A stretch of DNA of 64,000 nt, from the NCBI GenBank assembly GCA_029718625.1, contig CM056376.1, positions 119,878,222 to 119,942,221 on the forward strand, read 5' to 3'. Below the pieces are notes generated by a model, which made no database searches, had not been told where the DNA came from, and worked only from the letters and a program-made list of their open reading frames with translations. Made by a program: the position numbers and the translations under genes. This document shows, one piece after another, positions 47,106-58,730 of this stretch. Every line of letters begins with the position of its first letter. Position 1 is the first letter of the stretch. Source of the stretch: Synaphobranchus kaupii (taxonomy: Eukaryota; Chordata; Actinopteri; Anguilliformes; Synaphobranchidae).

Positions 47106-50100
47106 TATTAGACAGATTTATATATAACATAGACAGAAAACATTAAGCTTGATTCAAACTGCCAACTGTGGCCAGAAGTCGTGAATAATTGGCCATGGCA
47201 TTACCCAGGGAGGGACTATTTCAGTTGGTCGGTTCCTCATTACTGAACAGCAACCCCTGCGGTCGACTGGCTGTCTGTGGTCCACCTGCTTCAGCTGTGT
47301 CATTTGTGCAGTCTAGTGGTGCAATAATTTGACATCTCAGATGATGGATTGCAGTATGGAATAAAGCATGCCAGAGGATGCTCATACCCTTCTGAGTGGA
47401 GGGTGTTGCTACAATTGGTTGGGGCTGCAGTTGCCATTGGGCATTTCAAATTGGAGAAAAGCTTATGATTAAATGTACATATTTTGCCAGCAACATGTAT
47501 ATATTGAAAAACAGCCATGATAAAGTGAGGTATAATCATGGCTTAAAAATAAACGTTCGGACCGTATACATACTGTGGTCAGGTGCCACTTCATTGGCTG
47601 AAATGCAGGCCACCATCTTGGGAAGGATTAGAATGCTATAGCTAAAGTAGATTAGTGGAAATGCAACATTTTTGTTGAAATATTTTAGTGTCAATGGAAA
47701 TGTCCGATGCACTGATCCATGTATTGATAAAATTACATTAATTCCAAATATTTTCAGGTTCATATCAGAAATGCAATTAAATGGGCAGAATGCTATTGGC
47801 CAGACAAAGCGGACAGTTTTCTTACATTTTTTCCCTATTTCACTGCTTCTGTTCAATTCTTCATAACTTAATATGTTGAAAAAAATTGATGGGAAATGAG
47901 TTGTTAAAAAAAAAAAAAAAGTAATGTTATATTTATTTGTTTTATGCGTCACAATATGTTTAACTCAACGCCTTGGAAGGAAGGCAAGGTGTTTTCGCTC
48001 CTTTTATTTGACTGAAATATGTGTGGCTTTATCAACTCCCTTTGACTCAAAGTATTATGGTGCATTGTTTGAATGGGAGAATCCATTTAGTCCACTTTTG
48101 ATGTATTTGTTCTCATTTGATTCCTTAAAAAAAATGGGGGGGGGGGGGGGGGGGGGTTACATGGTGTGTTTTAGATTTGCTATGCTTCTTAAAAAGAAAT
48201 CTAGACCAAAAAAAAAAACCTGGCTAACATAGCATGGCACCATTATTAGGGGCTAGAAGCGTGTCCTTAGCGCACACCAGCCACACCCCTTCTGTGACCC
48301 TTAACTGTGCTTTGTAAGCATGTGAAAAATCTTTGACACAAAGGCCAGTAAGAAAGAGCAGACTCCAACTGAGGGGAAGGAAGCCTTATTTTTCAGTGTC
48401 TATAATGGGTGAAAAAAGAAGGAATGTCCAGAGAATTCATCCCCCAAGCCTCTCTGTACTGCGCGCAGTCCTTTGAGTATATCTCTGGCCTTTCACAAGC
48501 TAAAATGAAAGCTTTGTACCTCTTTCTGTACACCCATCATGTTTGTGTTGCATGTAAATGCTGGAAGAAAACAATGTTTATAGTTAATGTCATGATGCTC
48601 CTATTTGCAAACACACATTTGGACAAATAAATGGTGCTACTAAAATGGTGAGGGGAAGAAGCTGGGATGAGAGGGGGGGGGGGGGGGGGGTTGCAAGGAA
48701 TGCGCAAAGACATTCCGAGTCTGCAGTAACGGTCCTATAATGTTTTGTGCAGGGATAGTGTTTACAGTAACCGTCAGACTGAAAGATGGCGTTTTGAAGG
48801 GAAAAAAATACCTTTTGTTTAAGTTCCCACCGATGTTATCGGACACCCTCCAGCGCAACCACCTACATCAGGCAAAGATCCCGGCCTGTCATGGCACTTA
48901 AAGGTCTAATAATCTGACAGCATTTTCGGGTTAAAAAAATACAGCGTGACATGTGACAGAAAGGTCACCGCTAACACCATGTCTGGGACCAAATTCTCAT
49001 AACTCAAAATAGACAGAAAGAGTGAGAATCCTTTTTTTTTTGCAGCTGTTTGAGTGCATTGTTTTCAAGGGATGGAGTCACATTCTATAGCTTTTAACCT
49101 GCCGTTCTTTTCATGAACAAGAGATTCTCCATAATGCTTGGCTTCTGGTCAGTGCTTTAACGTGGGTCATCAACAAAACATGCTGATTTAAAACGGCCAG
49201 GAAAATATGAGGATAAGGAGGTATGAGGATAAGGAGACCCTTGCATTTTAACCAATGATTAAGGCGAATAATAAAATATTAGACAGCAATCTTTCCTTTA
49301 CCACAGACAGAAAGGGGAAGGCTATAAGCATTTCCTCTCAATTTAATTGTTCATTCATTATCTTTTTTTTTGCATAGGATGGACAAATTAATGGTTTTTT
49401 AAAATCTCTTTGGCATTATATGTTCATGTGTTAGGGCAAGTTTCTTTTCTGTTTGAACAGCACATTGTCATTTGAATGAGAAAGAACATACATGCTGAGT
49501 TAGCTAACAAATTAGCTCAAGACAAGCCAAGCTAGACATTCCAGTGTTAATATGCAAGCTAGAAAAAGGCTCAGTGTGGTTAGAAATGACCCATTTTGCC
49601 ATCAGGAATATGACATGGGTCTGGTTAGTTTCACAGCTGTATTAATCTCTAATTTACCTAAGTAACACATATGGTCAGAAGACAAATGATTGTCAGAATG
49701 AGCCTTTCTGGCCACCATCAGCCTGTTTTAAGGTTCACCACATGATTGCCCTCTGCATAAACTGTTCAGTGTCCAAAATATGATGGATATTGCTTCAGTT
49801 GTTGAAGATTGCAAAGGCCACAGCTTTTTGTTTTATTAAGTTCATACGGCGGTTCACTGCTGGCTATCTCTGTGTCTTTGTTTTACCTCTGTGTTTACAA
49901 TCATATATTTCAAGGTGAACAAACATCAAACTGTGCGTACCGCCCGCTTATTTTGTATGTTATGCGAAAAAAAATTCTGTCAAATTTTTAACAAAATCTT
50001 TAATGAGAAATAGTGCAGGTAACAATGGTTATGCGAGGAGAATAAATAAATATGGTGTCCACATTACAAAAAACAGTATTATTTATGTAACATGTTGTAG

Positions 50101-50897
50101 AATTATTTTCTTACTGTGGTTGACTAGGGACAATGTCGTTTTTGAAAAAAGTAATATTGATTGACAACCTGTGTGCTATCTCGCCTAAAATTCTTCTGAC
50201 AAAAATATATTTGTTCATTAGTTGGCAACAAAACTTGCTCTATGTAAAGTTTGAAGAGGATTTACAACTGGAAGACAAAGCCTGAGGAAATTGGAAGATT
50301 CATTGATGGCTTAAATCTAAAGTAATGTTGTAGTTAAGCAGAACGTATAGTTAAGTTGACATTATCCTAAATGTACTGTACAGTAGACCAGAGACAGAAA
50401 CCTTTGGGGAGCTTTCAAATGTTTGAAAGTGAAGTTAAAATAAGCACATTTTAATTTGAACCATCTATTGGAATTGTTTTAACCCTAGCCATAGTAACAA
50501 AGAAGCAATAATAACATGTCTGATAGAGAAAAAAAGTAAAAAAATAAATAAATGTTACTTATCTAGCATCCTGAAAAATGAAAACATTACACAGTAAGTA
50601 AATGTGATAAAAATTGATTGTTGATTACAGCTATATTGAAGGGTATTATCGAAGAAAAGTGCAAGGTCACATGGGGCAAGCTGTGAGTTCAAAGCAAGCT
50701 TAGGGGTGGTTCCAGGAGTGGTTTGGGTAAACTTTCAAATTTTATATGGACCGAACATGTAGTTACAGAGGGAAAAGCATAATTCCAATAAAAAATAAAA
50801 AAACAGTCATGGAATTCTTTCTTGGCAACTTGTCTTTGGGAAACTAGCCTCTCTTCACAGTCACGGTTGCTCTCATCTTGGAGTCTTTTTTGCTCAA

Positions 50898-50900
<3 letters not shown>
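47106..50900. other. no gene recognised
   Basis: AT-rich, with poly-G runs at 48136-48156 (21) and 48673-48690 (18) and poly-A near 47907. The 138-codon minus-strand frame at 47536-47952 has no domain. A short doublet of TATGAGGATAAGGAG lies at about 49208-49240. Confidence 0.55.

Positions 50901-50983
<83 letters not shown>
50901..50983. repeat. (TG)n microsatellite, about 41 units
   Basis: Pure TG dinucleotides over 83 bases. The long frames crossing it on both strands are artefacts of the repeat. Expected to be highly polymorphic. Confidence 0.97.
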
Positions 50984-50985
<2 letters not shown>

Positions 50986-51561
50986 ATCAACAACATGCAA
51001 CCTGTTGCGTGAGCTTGTGAAAACCAACCCAAGTGGATGCAAAATTGCTATCGAAAATGACTCTCAAAAGCTTTATGCTATTTGTTTTTGTGGTAAGTTT
51101 TATCACAATAATTATCAAGGTTGTTTTATTGCCCAGCCCTAGTTGTAACCATGTAGAAGGCTTGATTATATGTTTTATATGATTTTTTTCAAGAGATAAT
51201 ATTTATGCTGATTTTGTTTCACTTCTTAAAATGTAATAATTTATGTTTTATTCCAGTGGAATAGACAAGAGTTCTAGGAAAAGCCCATCTAGCAATACTT
51301 TGCGTGGTACCATTAAACATTTAAAATGTTGGAAATTCTCAATGTTTAAGCTCAGTAATCAGATTGAGAACATGAACAATTTTAGTCCCTACATAGTACT
51401 TAGTGTGAAATTTGGGCTGTTTTCTCATTGGTGGTTTATGTTACTGTTATCATTAGATGTGCATTCCTACTAGATTTCATCTAACTTGAAATTGCATTTG
51501 CTGCATCAATCAGAATTTGGAACCCGAGCGGAAAGTGTTCAGCTGGGGCTACCAAACAGAC

Positions 51562-51594
<33 letters not shown>

Positions 51595-52837
51595 GGCCCT
51601 TCTTGAAATTAATTGTGTGTCCAACCATACATTTTCCCTCAGTTTTTATTCTCATAGAAAAGCATTCAAGAAAGGGTAAATATTTTCTAATAGTACAAAC
51701 AGAGTTGTATTCAAGGAGGTATTGTTGCACAGAAACCCATCTTCCAAGTTCTTTGGCAGCGACCAAGAAAACTGATTTCACATCAGCCTCCCACCAAGCT
51801 TTTCTTTGGTCTTCACCTTTGATCACTGGCAGATCTGCCTGGAACCAAACCAATAACTTGCAGGTGAAAGACTTTAAACTCAACCTTTCCCCTCCTGTTT
51901 GTGTGAAATTATACATTTAAATGTTTTTTTTTCCCTTATGAAGAATCTCCAGAGTCTCACATAAACCACAATGGTGTTAAAAACACGTCTAGTCCCTGCA
52001 TTATAAAGCACAGTGTGCAGGAGGCTGTGCTAGTGTCACTGTTAAAAGTGCCAGTGTTGCCTGAATCTGCCAAAACGTGTGTTTTTCCCTTGTCGTTGCA
52101 TCGATTTGGACATTAACGATTGTGCTTTTTTGTCTGCTTTGACGTGGAGGCAATCACATGGAGTCTTAAAAAAGGCATTACTGTTTTGTGGACCAAAGCA
52201 AACAATACTCTTAATCAATTGAGAAGAAGGAGGTCTTTGTTGTCCGGCAGAAGTGTGCCATTTGTGGTGGAGCAAAGTCGAACCCATGAAAGTTCTGTCA
52301 GTGCACTAAACCAAAATGTCTCCGAAAATGCACAAGTCAGCCACCACATACTTAATAAACAGCCATGTCAACAGAACTCTGGTAGCCTACTATATGAAAC
52401 ATAGAACAACCTTTGTCTCTTCAAATAAAACTTAACTCTGATTTCGTGTGGGCAACCAAAATCTCTGTCAAAGAGTATTTTCATACTAAATTGTTTGTTG
52501 AATTGCTACTTGCCTTGCTATAATTAAGTATGGGAAAACATGCGAAACCAAAATAATGGCTGAGTTGTAATATAAACAGTGCCTCCAACTATTATTCTAA
52601 ACTAAGATGTAGGGCATTCTGTTGGGCATGGCTTTTAACGTCTAATTTTACCAACCAGACACAAACTCCCCTGTCTTTGTTAAATGTGACACCGCAGTGG
52701 GCTGAGTTTGGGAAGTTTTCAGAGAGAACTGCCTTGACTCTTTGCACACAAGGGTCAGCTGTCTTTTTCACAAGATCATTGTACCATGCCTGTCTGTCAT
52801 GAAAAAAAAACCTTTAAAAATTCCAGCAGCAGTGATG
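50984..52837. other. no gene recognised apart from microsatellite
   Basis: Reading frames of 125-144 codons on both strands at 51486-51920 overlap each other and have no domain or codon pattern that I recognise. No splice-flanked exon found. Confidence 0.5.
51564..51589. repeat. (CA)n microsatellite, about 13 units
   Basis: Pure CA tract of about 26 bases. No coding relation. Confidence 0.9.
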
Positions 52838-52844
52838 GCACCTG

Positions 52845-54427
52845 TAAAGGCGGCATGACGTGTGAGGTAGGAGGAGCCAAACGCAGCAAGGGGATTCATT
52901 AAGCCCTAAGGCCACTAAGGCGGGAAACCCCGCAGTTAAGGAAGGGAGACAAGACAGGGAACACACGTACCAAAGCTACTAACTGGCTCACTGTCACACA
53001 CCAATGAGTAGAAGCGCAAACGCCAGGTTTCTCAGTAAGAAAACCAAATAAGGCTAATGGAACAAAGAACTGCTACCCTATACTTCTACGAGCTAAGTAA
53101 ATCAGCGTGAATGCCCGATCTCCCAGGAGAGAGAAACATTTTACAGGCGAATAGAGCAGAGATCTGCGGTCCCATACCTCTACGAGCTAAGTAACTAAAG
53201 AGCCAGCAATGATAAACGCCCTGCCTCGGTAACGAGACACATAAGAACAGGCGAGTAGCATAAATGGTACACATAAAACACACAGCCAACAAACCCTGCA
53301 AAATAATATGAGATAGTATACGAGGAGGCGAAAGGAATGGAGATCTAACGTTCCAAGGCTACTCTCAGACTCGCAGTCAAACGCAAATATGTCAACAAAA
53401 TCGCCCAAGCTCCATATGAGGAGAGACATACCCGGAGAACGAACAGAACTACAGTTCCGAACAAAATCATCCTGCAGGTAAAAAGGACGAAACAGGACAG
53501 CTGCACCAGACATTTACCGGTTAAAAGACTAACGCGAACTTAATAGAAAATACACGCCCTGCCTCTCAATAAAGGGGAATGTAATGAGGCGAAAAGGAAC
53601 AGAGAGCTAACGTTCCAAGGCTACTTTCAGAGACTCGCAGTCACACACAAACATGTCCACAACATCGCCCAGTCTTCCCTATAGGAAGACATGTACCGAC
53701 TGAGGAAACAGAACTACAGTTCCGAACCAAAATCGGCAAAAGCTACATGTATGGAGACAGGTCGGACGAGCAGGACAGGTGCACCGGACATTTACCGGCT
53801 ATGAGACAAACGCGAGATTCATAGAAAATAAACGCCCTGCCTCTCAATATAAATAAAGCCCTGCTTGTCAGTACGATAAAAACGCCCGGTCTCTTAGTAA
53901 GAAATGACTATACAAATACATCCACAAACAAACAAAGACTCCTCTTGCTTTCACAGAAGAAAGCAGACAGAGAGAGGAGGGAGAGACAGAGAAGGCAAAA
54001 GGTCTAGGCAACGGAAGCAAGGAAAGACCATAAAGCGGAGACAAACAAAAGCCAGGGGGGAAATGTCCTAATATATCCACAAAGGCAAGTCCCGCATTAC
54101 TCCAATGAAACACTCTGGAGCAAAAATGGTCTCCTAAAAAACCTAGACAAAATCGTACTGGCTAAGCAATCAAAGGGCAAAATAATACCGCACACTAAAC
54201 AGCACAAATAATGCCAGACAATACATCACAATACAAATCAACAAACAATCAATATCGAAGCCCAGAACGAAGGGAACATGGGCTTATATAGCTCACCGGC
54301 AAACACGCACACCTGTGAACGCTGACGAGACTTCTCCGCAAAAAGAAGAGACGGAGCCAAAACTCCACTAACAGAGCAGCGCCGAGGAACACGACCGCAA
54401 GAGAAAAAGGGTCATAAACCATGACAC
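52845..54427 (-). mobile_element. LTR-like or non-autonomous element, about 1.58 kb
   Basis: A 7-bp word GCACCTG stands on both sides (52838-52844 and 54428-54434), a possible target duplication. Read on the minus strand it starts GTGTCATGGTTTATGACC, has a TATA box (GAGCTATATAAGCCC, about 54280-54294), an internally duplicated GC-rich body, and ends CACACGTCATGCCGCC. There is no reverse-transcriptase, gag or transposase frame. The TATA near one end and the lack of coding fit a solo LTR or a non-autonomous relative. Composition differs clearly from its flanks. Confidence 0.5.
53325..53845. repeat. tandem duplication, 261-bp period, inside the LTR-like element
   Basis: The words GAGGCGAAA, CTAACGTTCCAAGGCTAC, ACTCGCAGTCA, GAACTACAGTTCCGAAC, GACATTTACCGG and CGCCCTGCCTCTCAATA occur twice in the same order, at 53325 and 53586 onward. 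Shorter CGCCCTGCCTC-like echoes occur at about 53217 and 53833-53895. Confidence 0.85.
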
Positions 54428-54629
54428 GCACCTGCATTGTGCTTCTCTGTCTGTTCTTGTAAAAAGGTATCTTTCGATGTACTGGAGATTCTGCAAAGCA
54501 TAGTTGAGGGGACTAAAAGCTGGAATAGTTCCAGAATTAATTACTGTATAATTCATGTAAGTATTTTAGGGTTTTACGTATCATGTGTAAGGGTGCTATG
54601 CTATGGAAAGAACAACTATACGCCTACTA

Positions 54630-55144
54630 CACTGCCTGGCCAAAAAATAAGTCGCTGCATAGTGCCCACTGTACAAGCCTCTGGAGGCAGTGTTATGATC
54701 TGGGGCTGCTTCAATTGGTCAGGTCTAGGCTCAGCAACATTATGCAGCAATAAAATGAAGTCAGCTGAGTACCTGAATGTACTGAATGACCAGGTTATCC
54801 CATCAATGGGCATATTCCAGGACGACAATGCCAAGATTCATCGGGCTCAAATTGTGAAAAGTGGTTCAGGGAGCATGAGGAATCATTTTCACACATGAAT
54901 TGGCCACCAGAGTCCTGACCTTAACCCCATTGAAAGTCTTTGGGATGTGCTGGAGAAGACTTTACAGAGTGGTTCGACTCTCCCGTCGTCAATACAAGAT
55001 CTCGGCAAAAAATTGGACGGAAATAAATGTTGTGACGTTGCATAAGCTTGTCGAAACAATGCCACGACGAATGCGTGCCGTAATCATAGCTAAAGGCGGT
55101 CCAACAAAATATTAGAGTGTGTGACTTTTTTTGGCCAGGCAGTG
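54630..55144 (+). mobile_element. Tc1-like DNA transposon, internally deleted copy 2
   Basis: Terminal repeats CACTGCCTGGCCAAAAAA and TTTTTTGGCCAGGCAGTG are flanked by TA (54628-54629, 55145-55146). The interior equals that of the copy at 18954: the same C-terminal transposase part with [14 protein letters not shown], and the same one-base frame defect before DLNPIESLWDVLEK. It keeps about 75 bases near 54962-55040 that the other copy has lost, and lacks a short 5' piece. It is non-autonomous. Confidence 0.87.
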
Positions 55145-55299
55145 TAGAAGTACAATATGTTTCATGAGTACATTTTGGCAGGAAAAAGTATGTATCCTGA
55201 AAATATGCAAATGCTCTAAAATCCCCTTTTATAATCCCCATATGCATTCTGTGACTAGAATACATGTGCATTAAAGTGTGTCCATTCACTGCTTCTCCT

Positions 55300-55540
55300 T
55301 AGTTTACAGTCTGCCCAGACACAGCGCAGAGGCCCAGTCAGCCAGAGGTCCTTTTCCTGACTCACTGGGCACTTTCGACTCCTCAGTCTGAGCTAGCAGG
55401 CACCTGCAGCCGAACTGCGGCAGCTCCGTATGAAGTGCGCTCCCCTGCGCAGCTCAGCTGGTGGAAAAAGCCGCTGCTGGCTGCGCAGCGTGCGCGCTCT
55501 TCGGAGGAGACTCTTCGTAAAATCGAGGTAAAAACATAAT
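55300..55540. promoter_or_regulatory. GC/CpG-rich stretch, candidate promoter or 5' exon
   Basis: Rich in CAGC/GCTG and in CpG (GCTGCGCAGCGTGCGCGC) within AT-rich flanks. A possible donor AATCGAGGTAAAAA lies at about 55520-55535. It may be the start of an unseen gene or a CpG-rich enhancer. No coding motif supports either reading. Confidence 0.25.
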
Positions 55541-57429
55541 AATGACCAGGAATACTCAGGGTTTTTGGATGCTGTTGCTACCATCCTGCCACTAACTTTT
55601 GTGTGAGTATTTGCGTGAGCAGTACATGTTATGATTGGCATTTGAAACGTAAATTACGGTACAGATTCTGATCAGTATGCAGTGCAGAAATTGTACGGTG
55701 ACACCCATTTCTGGTAGTAAGGATGGAAACAGACGGTGCATGGTTCACATTAGCAGAACGTCTGCTCTCACTTTGGCGGCCAGAGAGCCAGGGCTGCGCA
55801 CTGTGTATCAGCCTGCTTCTTTTTCCTTGACACAGTTAAAGGCAGCAGCAAGAAATGAAAACAATTCAAATACTGTAATTGGTTTGTACAACATTTCTGC
55901 TTGTTACTGTATCTGCAACAGCGATAAAAGAAAGGAATACGATGTTCCAACATTAGAATGTGCTGGTAAAATCATGTGACAATAAAGATTCATAAGAAAT
56001 TGATTGACCTCTATTGTATAGCCTCCTGTAAATGCAAGGATCTATAGTGAGGCTTGAGAAATTTAATACTGCCTCTATCAAAGGTATAAATGTTTAATTA
56101 AATCAAATAAAAAATACATTTAAGCACATGACGGTGTCACAGCTTTGACTGAGCCTGTTAAAATGCTATTGCTATTGTGGGTACAAGCACTCAAATACAG
56201 TGGAAAACATCAAACATCACATGCTTTCTAATTTACCTGTCAGAATTCTATTCGATTGAAATATTTGTGTATTTTATTTCAAATCGATTTTTGATACCCC
56301 ATCATATTAATTTATGATCATTATTTAATATGATAAATAAGCATCATTTTCATTCAAAGAGTGCCTGTCTTTGAATGGTGACTGAAGCACTCTCCATTCC
56401 AAAGTTATAAACCAAGGCAGGCAAGCAAGATCTAGGATGCCTTGAAATTGTGCCAAGTGTTTCTTTTGTATGTATAGCTTGGAGAAAAATAGACAAATAT
56501 TTTTGATTACGTGTAAAGTTTGCCTTTAATTCACGCAAAGGATATGTGTTCTGATAGTGATATCATTGACCTATTGGTGGATCACTCACATTGTTTTAAA
56601 TCACTGTGTAAATCAGATTCCATGTGGTAAAAAAAAGTGAAAAAAAGTGAGTTTTTTGTTTGTCAGTTATTGAGTTTTCATAATTTGCATATTTTAAGAG
56701 ATAACCAGGCCCTATGTTTTGACTGAATCAACATTGATGTCCTTTACAGTTCACTGAAAGTATTTGTATTTTCAAGTACAGGGAATTGGAGCCCTTGAAG
56801 TAAACATGTACTTTGCATGTCCCTGCTGTAAAGGAAAACTAGCGGAGCTTCCCATTGAAGCCAATGAAACTATCCTGGTATTTTGAAGGCAAAATAAACT
56901 TCCCAGGCAATATTTTCATCGTTTATGAACAGTTTCCGACTGTTCCGGCTTCCTATGCGCACTTTTGTGGAACTATTAAAAGCCAACTTAGAATTTCGCC
57001 TGAGTGATCAATATCATTGGTTCTCCCCATTCTGCACTCTGACAGTTAGCTTGTTAAGAAGGTTTTCAAATTCTCAAGCTAAGCTGAAGGCTATGGTTAT
57101 ACTATTACTTGTTGTATTGCTAGCTAACAAGCTCAATGTTGCCTGATGATTTTCTATTTCAACAAATTTGTAATCTGTTCTACAGATCATTTTTGGCAAG
57201 TTACTTTCTAAATATCCAATATATACACTTTATTCCTATTTTATATTCATAAATAATTTTAATATACTTACTTTCAAACCAATAAGATGAATTTATCTGC
57301 ACTGAATATCAATTAATCAAAGATTCTACCCAAAATGAAGGCACTGTAATAACGCAAGTCAACTCAACATTTTTACAACACATTTTAGATGGATGGCAGT
57401 AATATAGGAAAGGAAGAAAGGCCAGGCTG
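55541..57429. other. no gene recognised
   Basis: AT-rich DNA; the 100-codon + frame at 55677-55979 shows no known motif. Confidence 0.5.
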
Positions 57430-58345
57430 TACCTGTTACCGTCGGTATTGAAGACAGTGACCACAGCTCAGATGATGAGGTCACATTAATTTGCCATTAG
57501 CTCGGGATCGGGCTGACAGTAGTAATGAAGGGAGTGCACCAGGAAATAAGAGTGATGTTTAGCCAGGGACAGCAAGTCATAGGTTGCTCTGGATGATTCC
57601 TATTAATGTCCACTTTCCAACCCCAGTATGGAAAAGATGCAATCACCAAGCTGCTATCACTTGGCAGATGTTCACCACTGAGCGTCTTCAGCACATAGAG
57701 CAGACCATGTTTATTCTGTGTAAAATGATGTAAACTCACAACTAATTTGACACTTGAGAGAGATGAACAGCCTAACACAGATGAGCAATCCGTCTCATTT
57801 CGCCTGAAACATTACTACAACCCCAGCAAGCTCCATACGTGGGGTAATAAGGCGTACATGCTTTCTGACTCAAACAGCTTAGCATATGACTTTGAGGTCC
57901 GTGTAAGTAAGGTACTGCCAGTGGACGGAATGCCTAACCTCTGCGCCAGCAGCAACATAGTCATGAGAGTGGCATCCATTATACCTCAAAATCCGAATTT
58001 CAAGTTGTATCTAGACGATTGGTTTACGACCGCTGGCCTTTAAATGTATATGAACTTGGCACAGTGACAGTCAATAAATGAAAGGGGAGTTCGCTGGAAA
58101 CTGACAAGGAGCTGAAGAAAATGGGATGATTCTCTTTTGACAAAAGGAGTAACCTCTTACGAAGGTGGTCAGATGATTTCCAACAAGTGGCACGACAACA
58201 ATTCTGAACACTTCTGCCAGGGTTTAGCAAACTTCCACTGTGCGACTTTGAGACAGGAAACTGAAAAAGGACATCAGTGTACAATAATAATATGGGAGGG
58301 GTTGATTTGATGAACTCTGTTCATCAAACCCCTGTGATGAACTCT
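57430..58345 (+). pseudogene. piggyBac-type transposase fossil (PGBD-like)
   Basis: In the + frame at 57747-58043: DEQSVSFRLKHYYNPSKLH, then W-G-N-K-AYMLSDSNSLAYDFEV and LCASSNIVMRVASIIPQNPN, FKLYLDDWFTTAGL. This order matches the catalytic core of piggyBac transposases: DEQMVPFKGR...KP.KWG.K...YDFE...LG.SS.VV..L...I....N..L..DN(W/F)FT. The conserved D of DEQ is present; the second site reads LDDWF. A later piece GGVDLMNS (about 58295-58318), in a different frame, fits the third region (GGVDLMD). An acidic EDSDHSSDDEV segment near 57450 may be the N-terminus. Frameshifts and stops make it inactive. Confidence 0.78.
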
Positions 58346-58479
58346 GTTCATCAAGCCTGTACCACACAAAGGTACAAGATCTAGATATTTTATGCATGGA
58401 GGAATGGTCCAACATCCCTCCAAAAGTGTTCTCCAACCTTGTCAGACATTAAAGGAAGAGGCTGAGTGCTGTTATCCTC

Positions 58480-58730
58480 TCCAGGGGATGCATCACCAAA
58501 TATTAATCACAGGGGTGCCAATCATTTAGAAACCTATGTTTTGCATAATGTTTTTTTACTACTAAATAAAATCTTTTTTGTTTGAAAGATTATTGTGTTA
58601 CAATAAAGGTATATGGCTCCCCCCATATGTTTCAGCACAAAATATGCCTTATTGTATGTGTTCATTTTTATAGCAAATTTTGCTAATTTTCATGAAGGGT
58701 GCTAATAATTATTGAGTTGACTATAAATTA
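58480..58730. mobile_element. DNA-transposon remnant with GGGTGCCAATAATT-type words
   Basis: CACAGGGGTGCCAATCATTT (about 58509) and AAGGGTGCTAATAATTATTG (about 58695) resemble the ends of fish Tc1/mariner elements. No transposase part and no clear pair of ends remain. It may have been inserted next to the piggyBac fossil. Confidence 0.4.

Noticed and set aside
47536..47952. 138-codon minus-strand frame
   Set aside because: Low-complexity, phenylalanine-rich, crosses poly-A; no motif.
50689..51142. Frames of 62-117 codons on both strands
   Set aside because: Created by the pure TG/CA tract, which is open in several frames.
51486..51920. Overlapping frames of 144 (+) and 125 (-) codons
   Set aside because: Both strands open over the same bases, no homology seen, crosses a CA tract.
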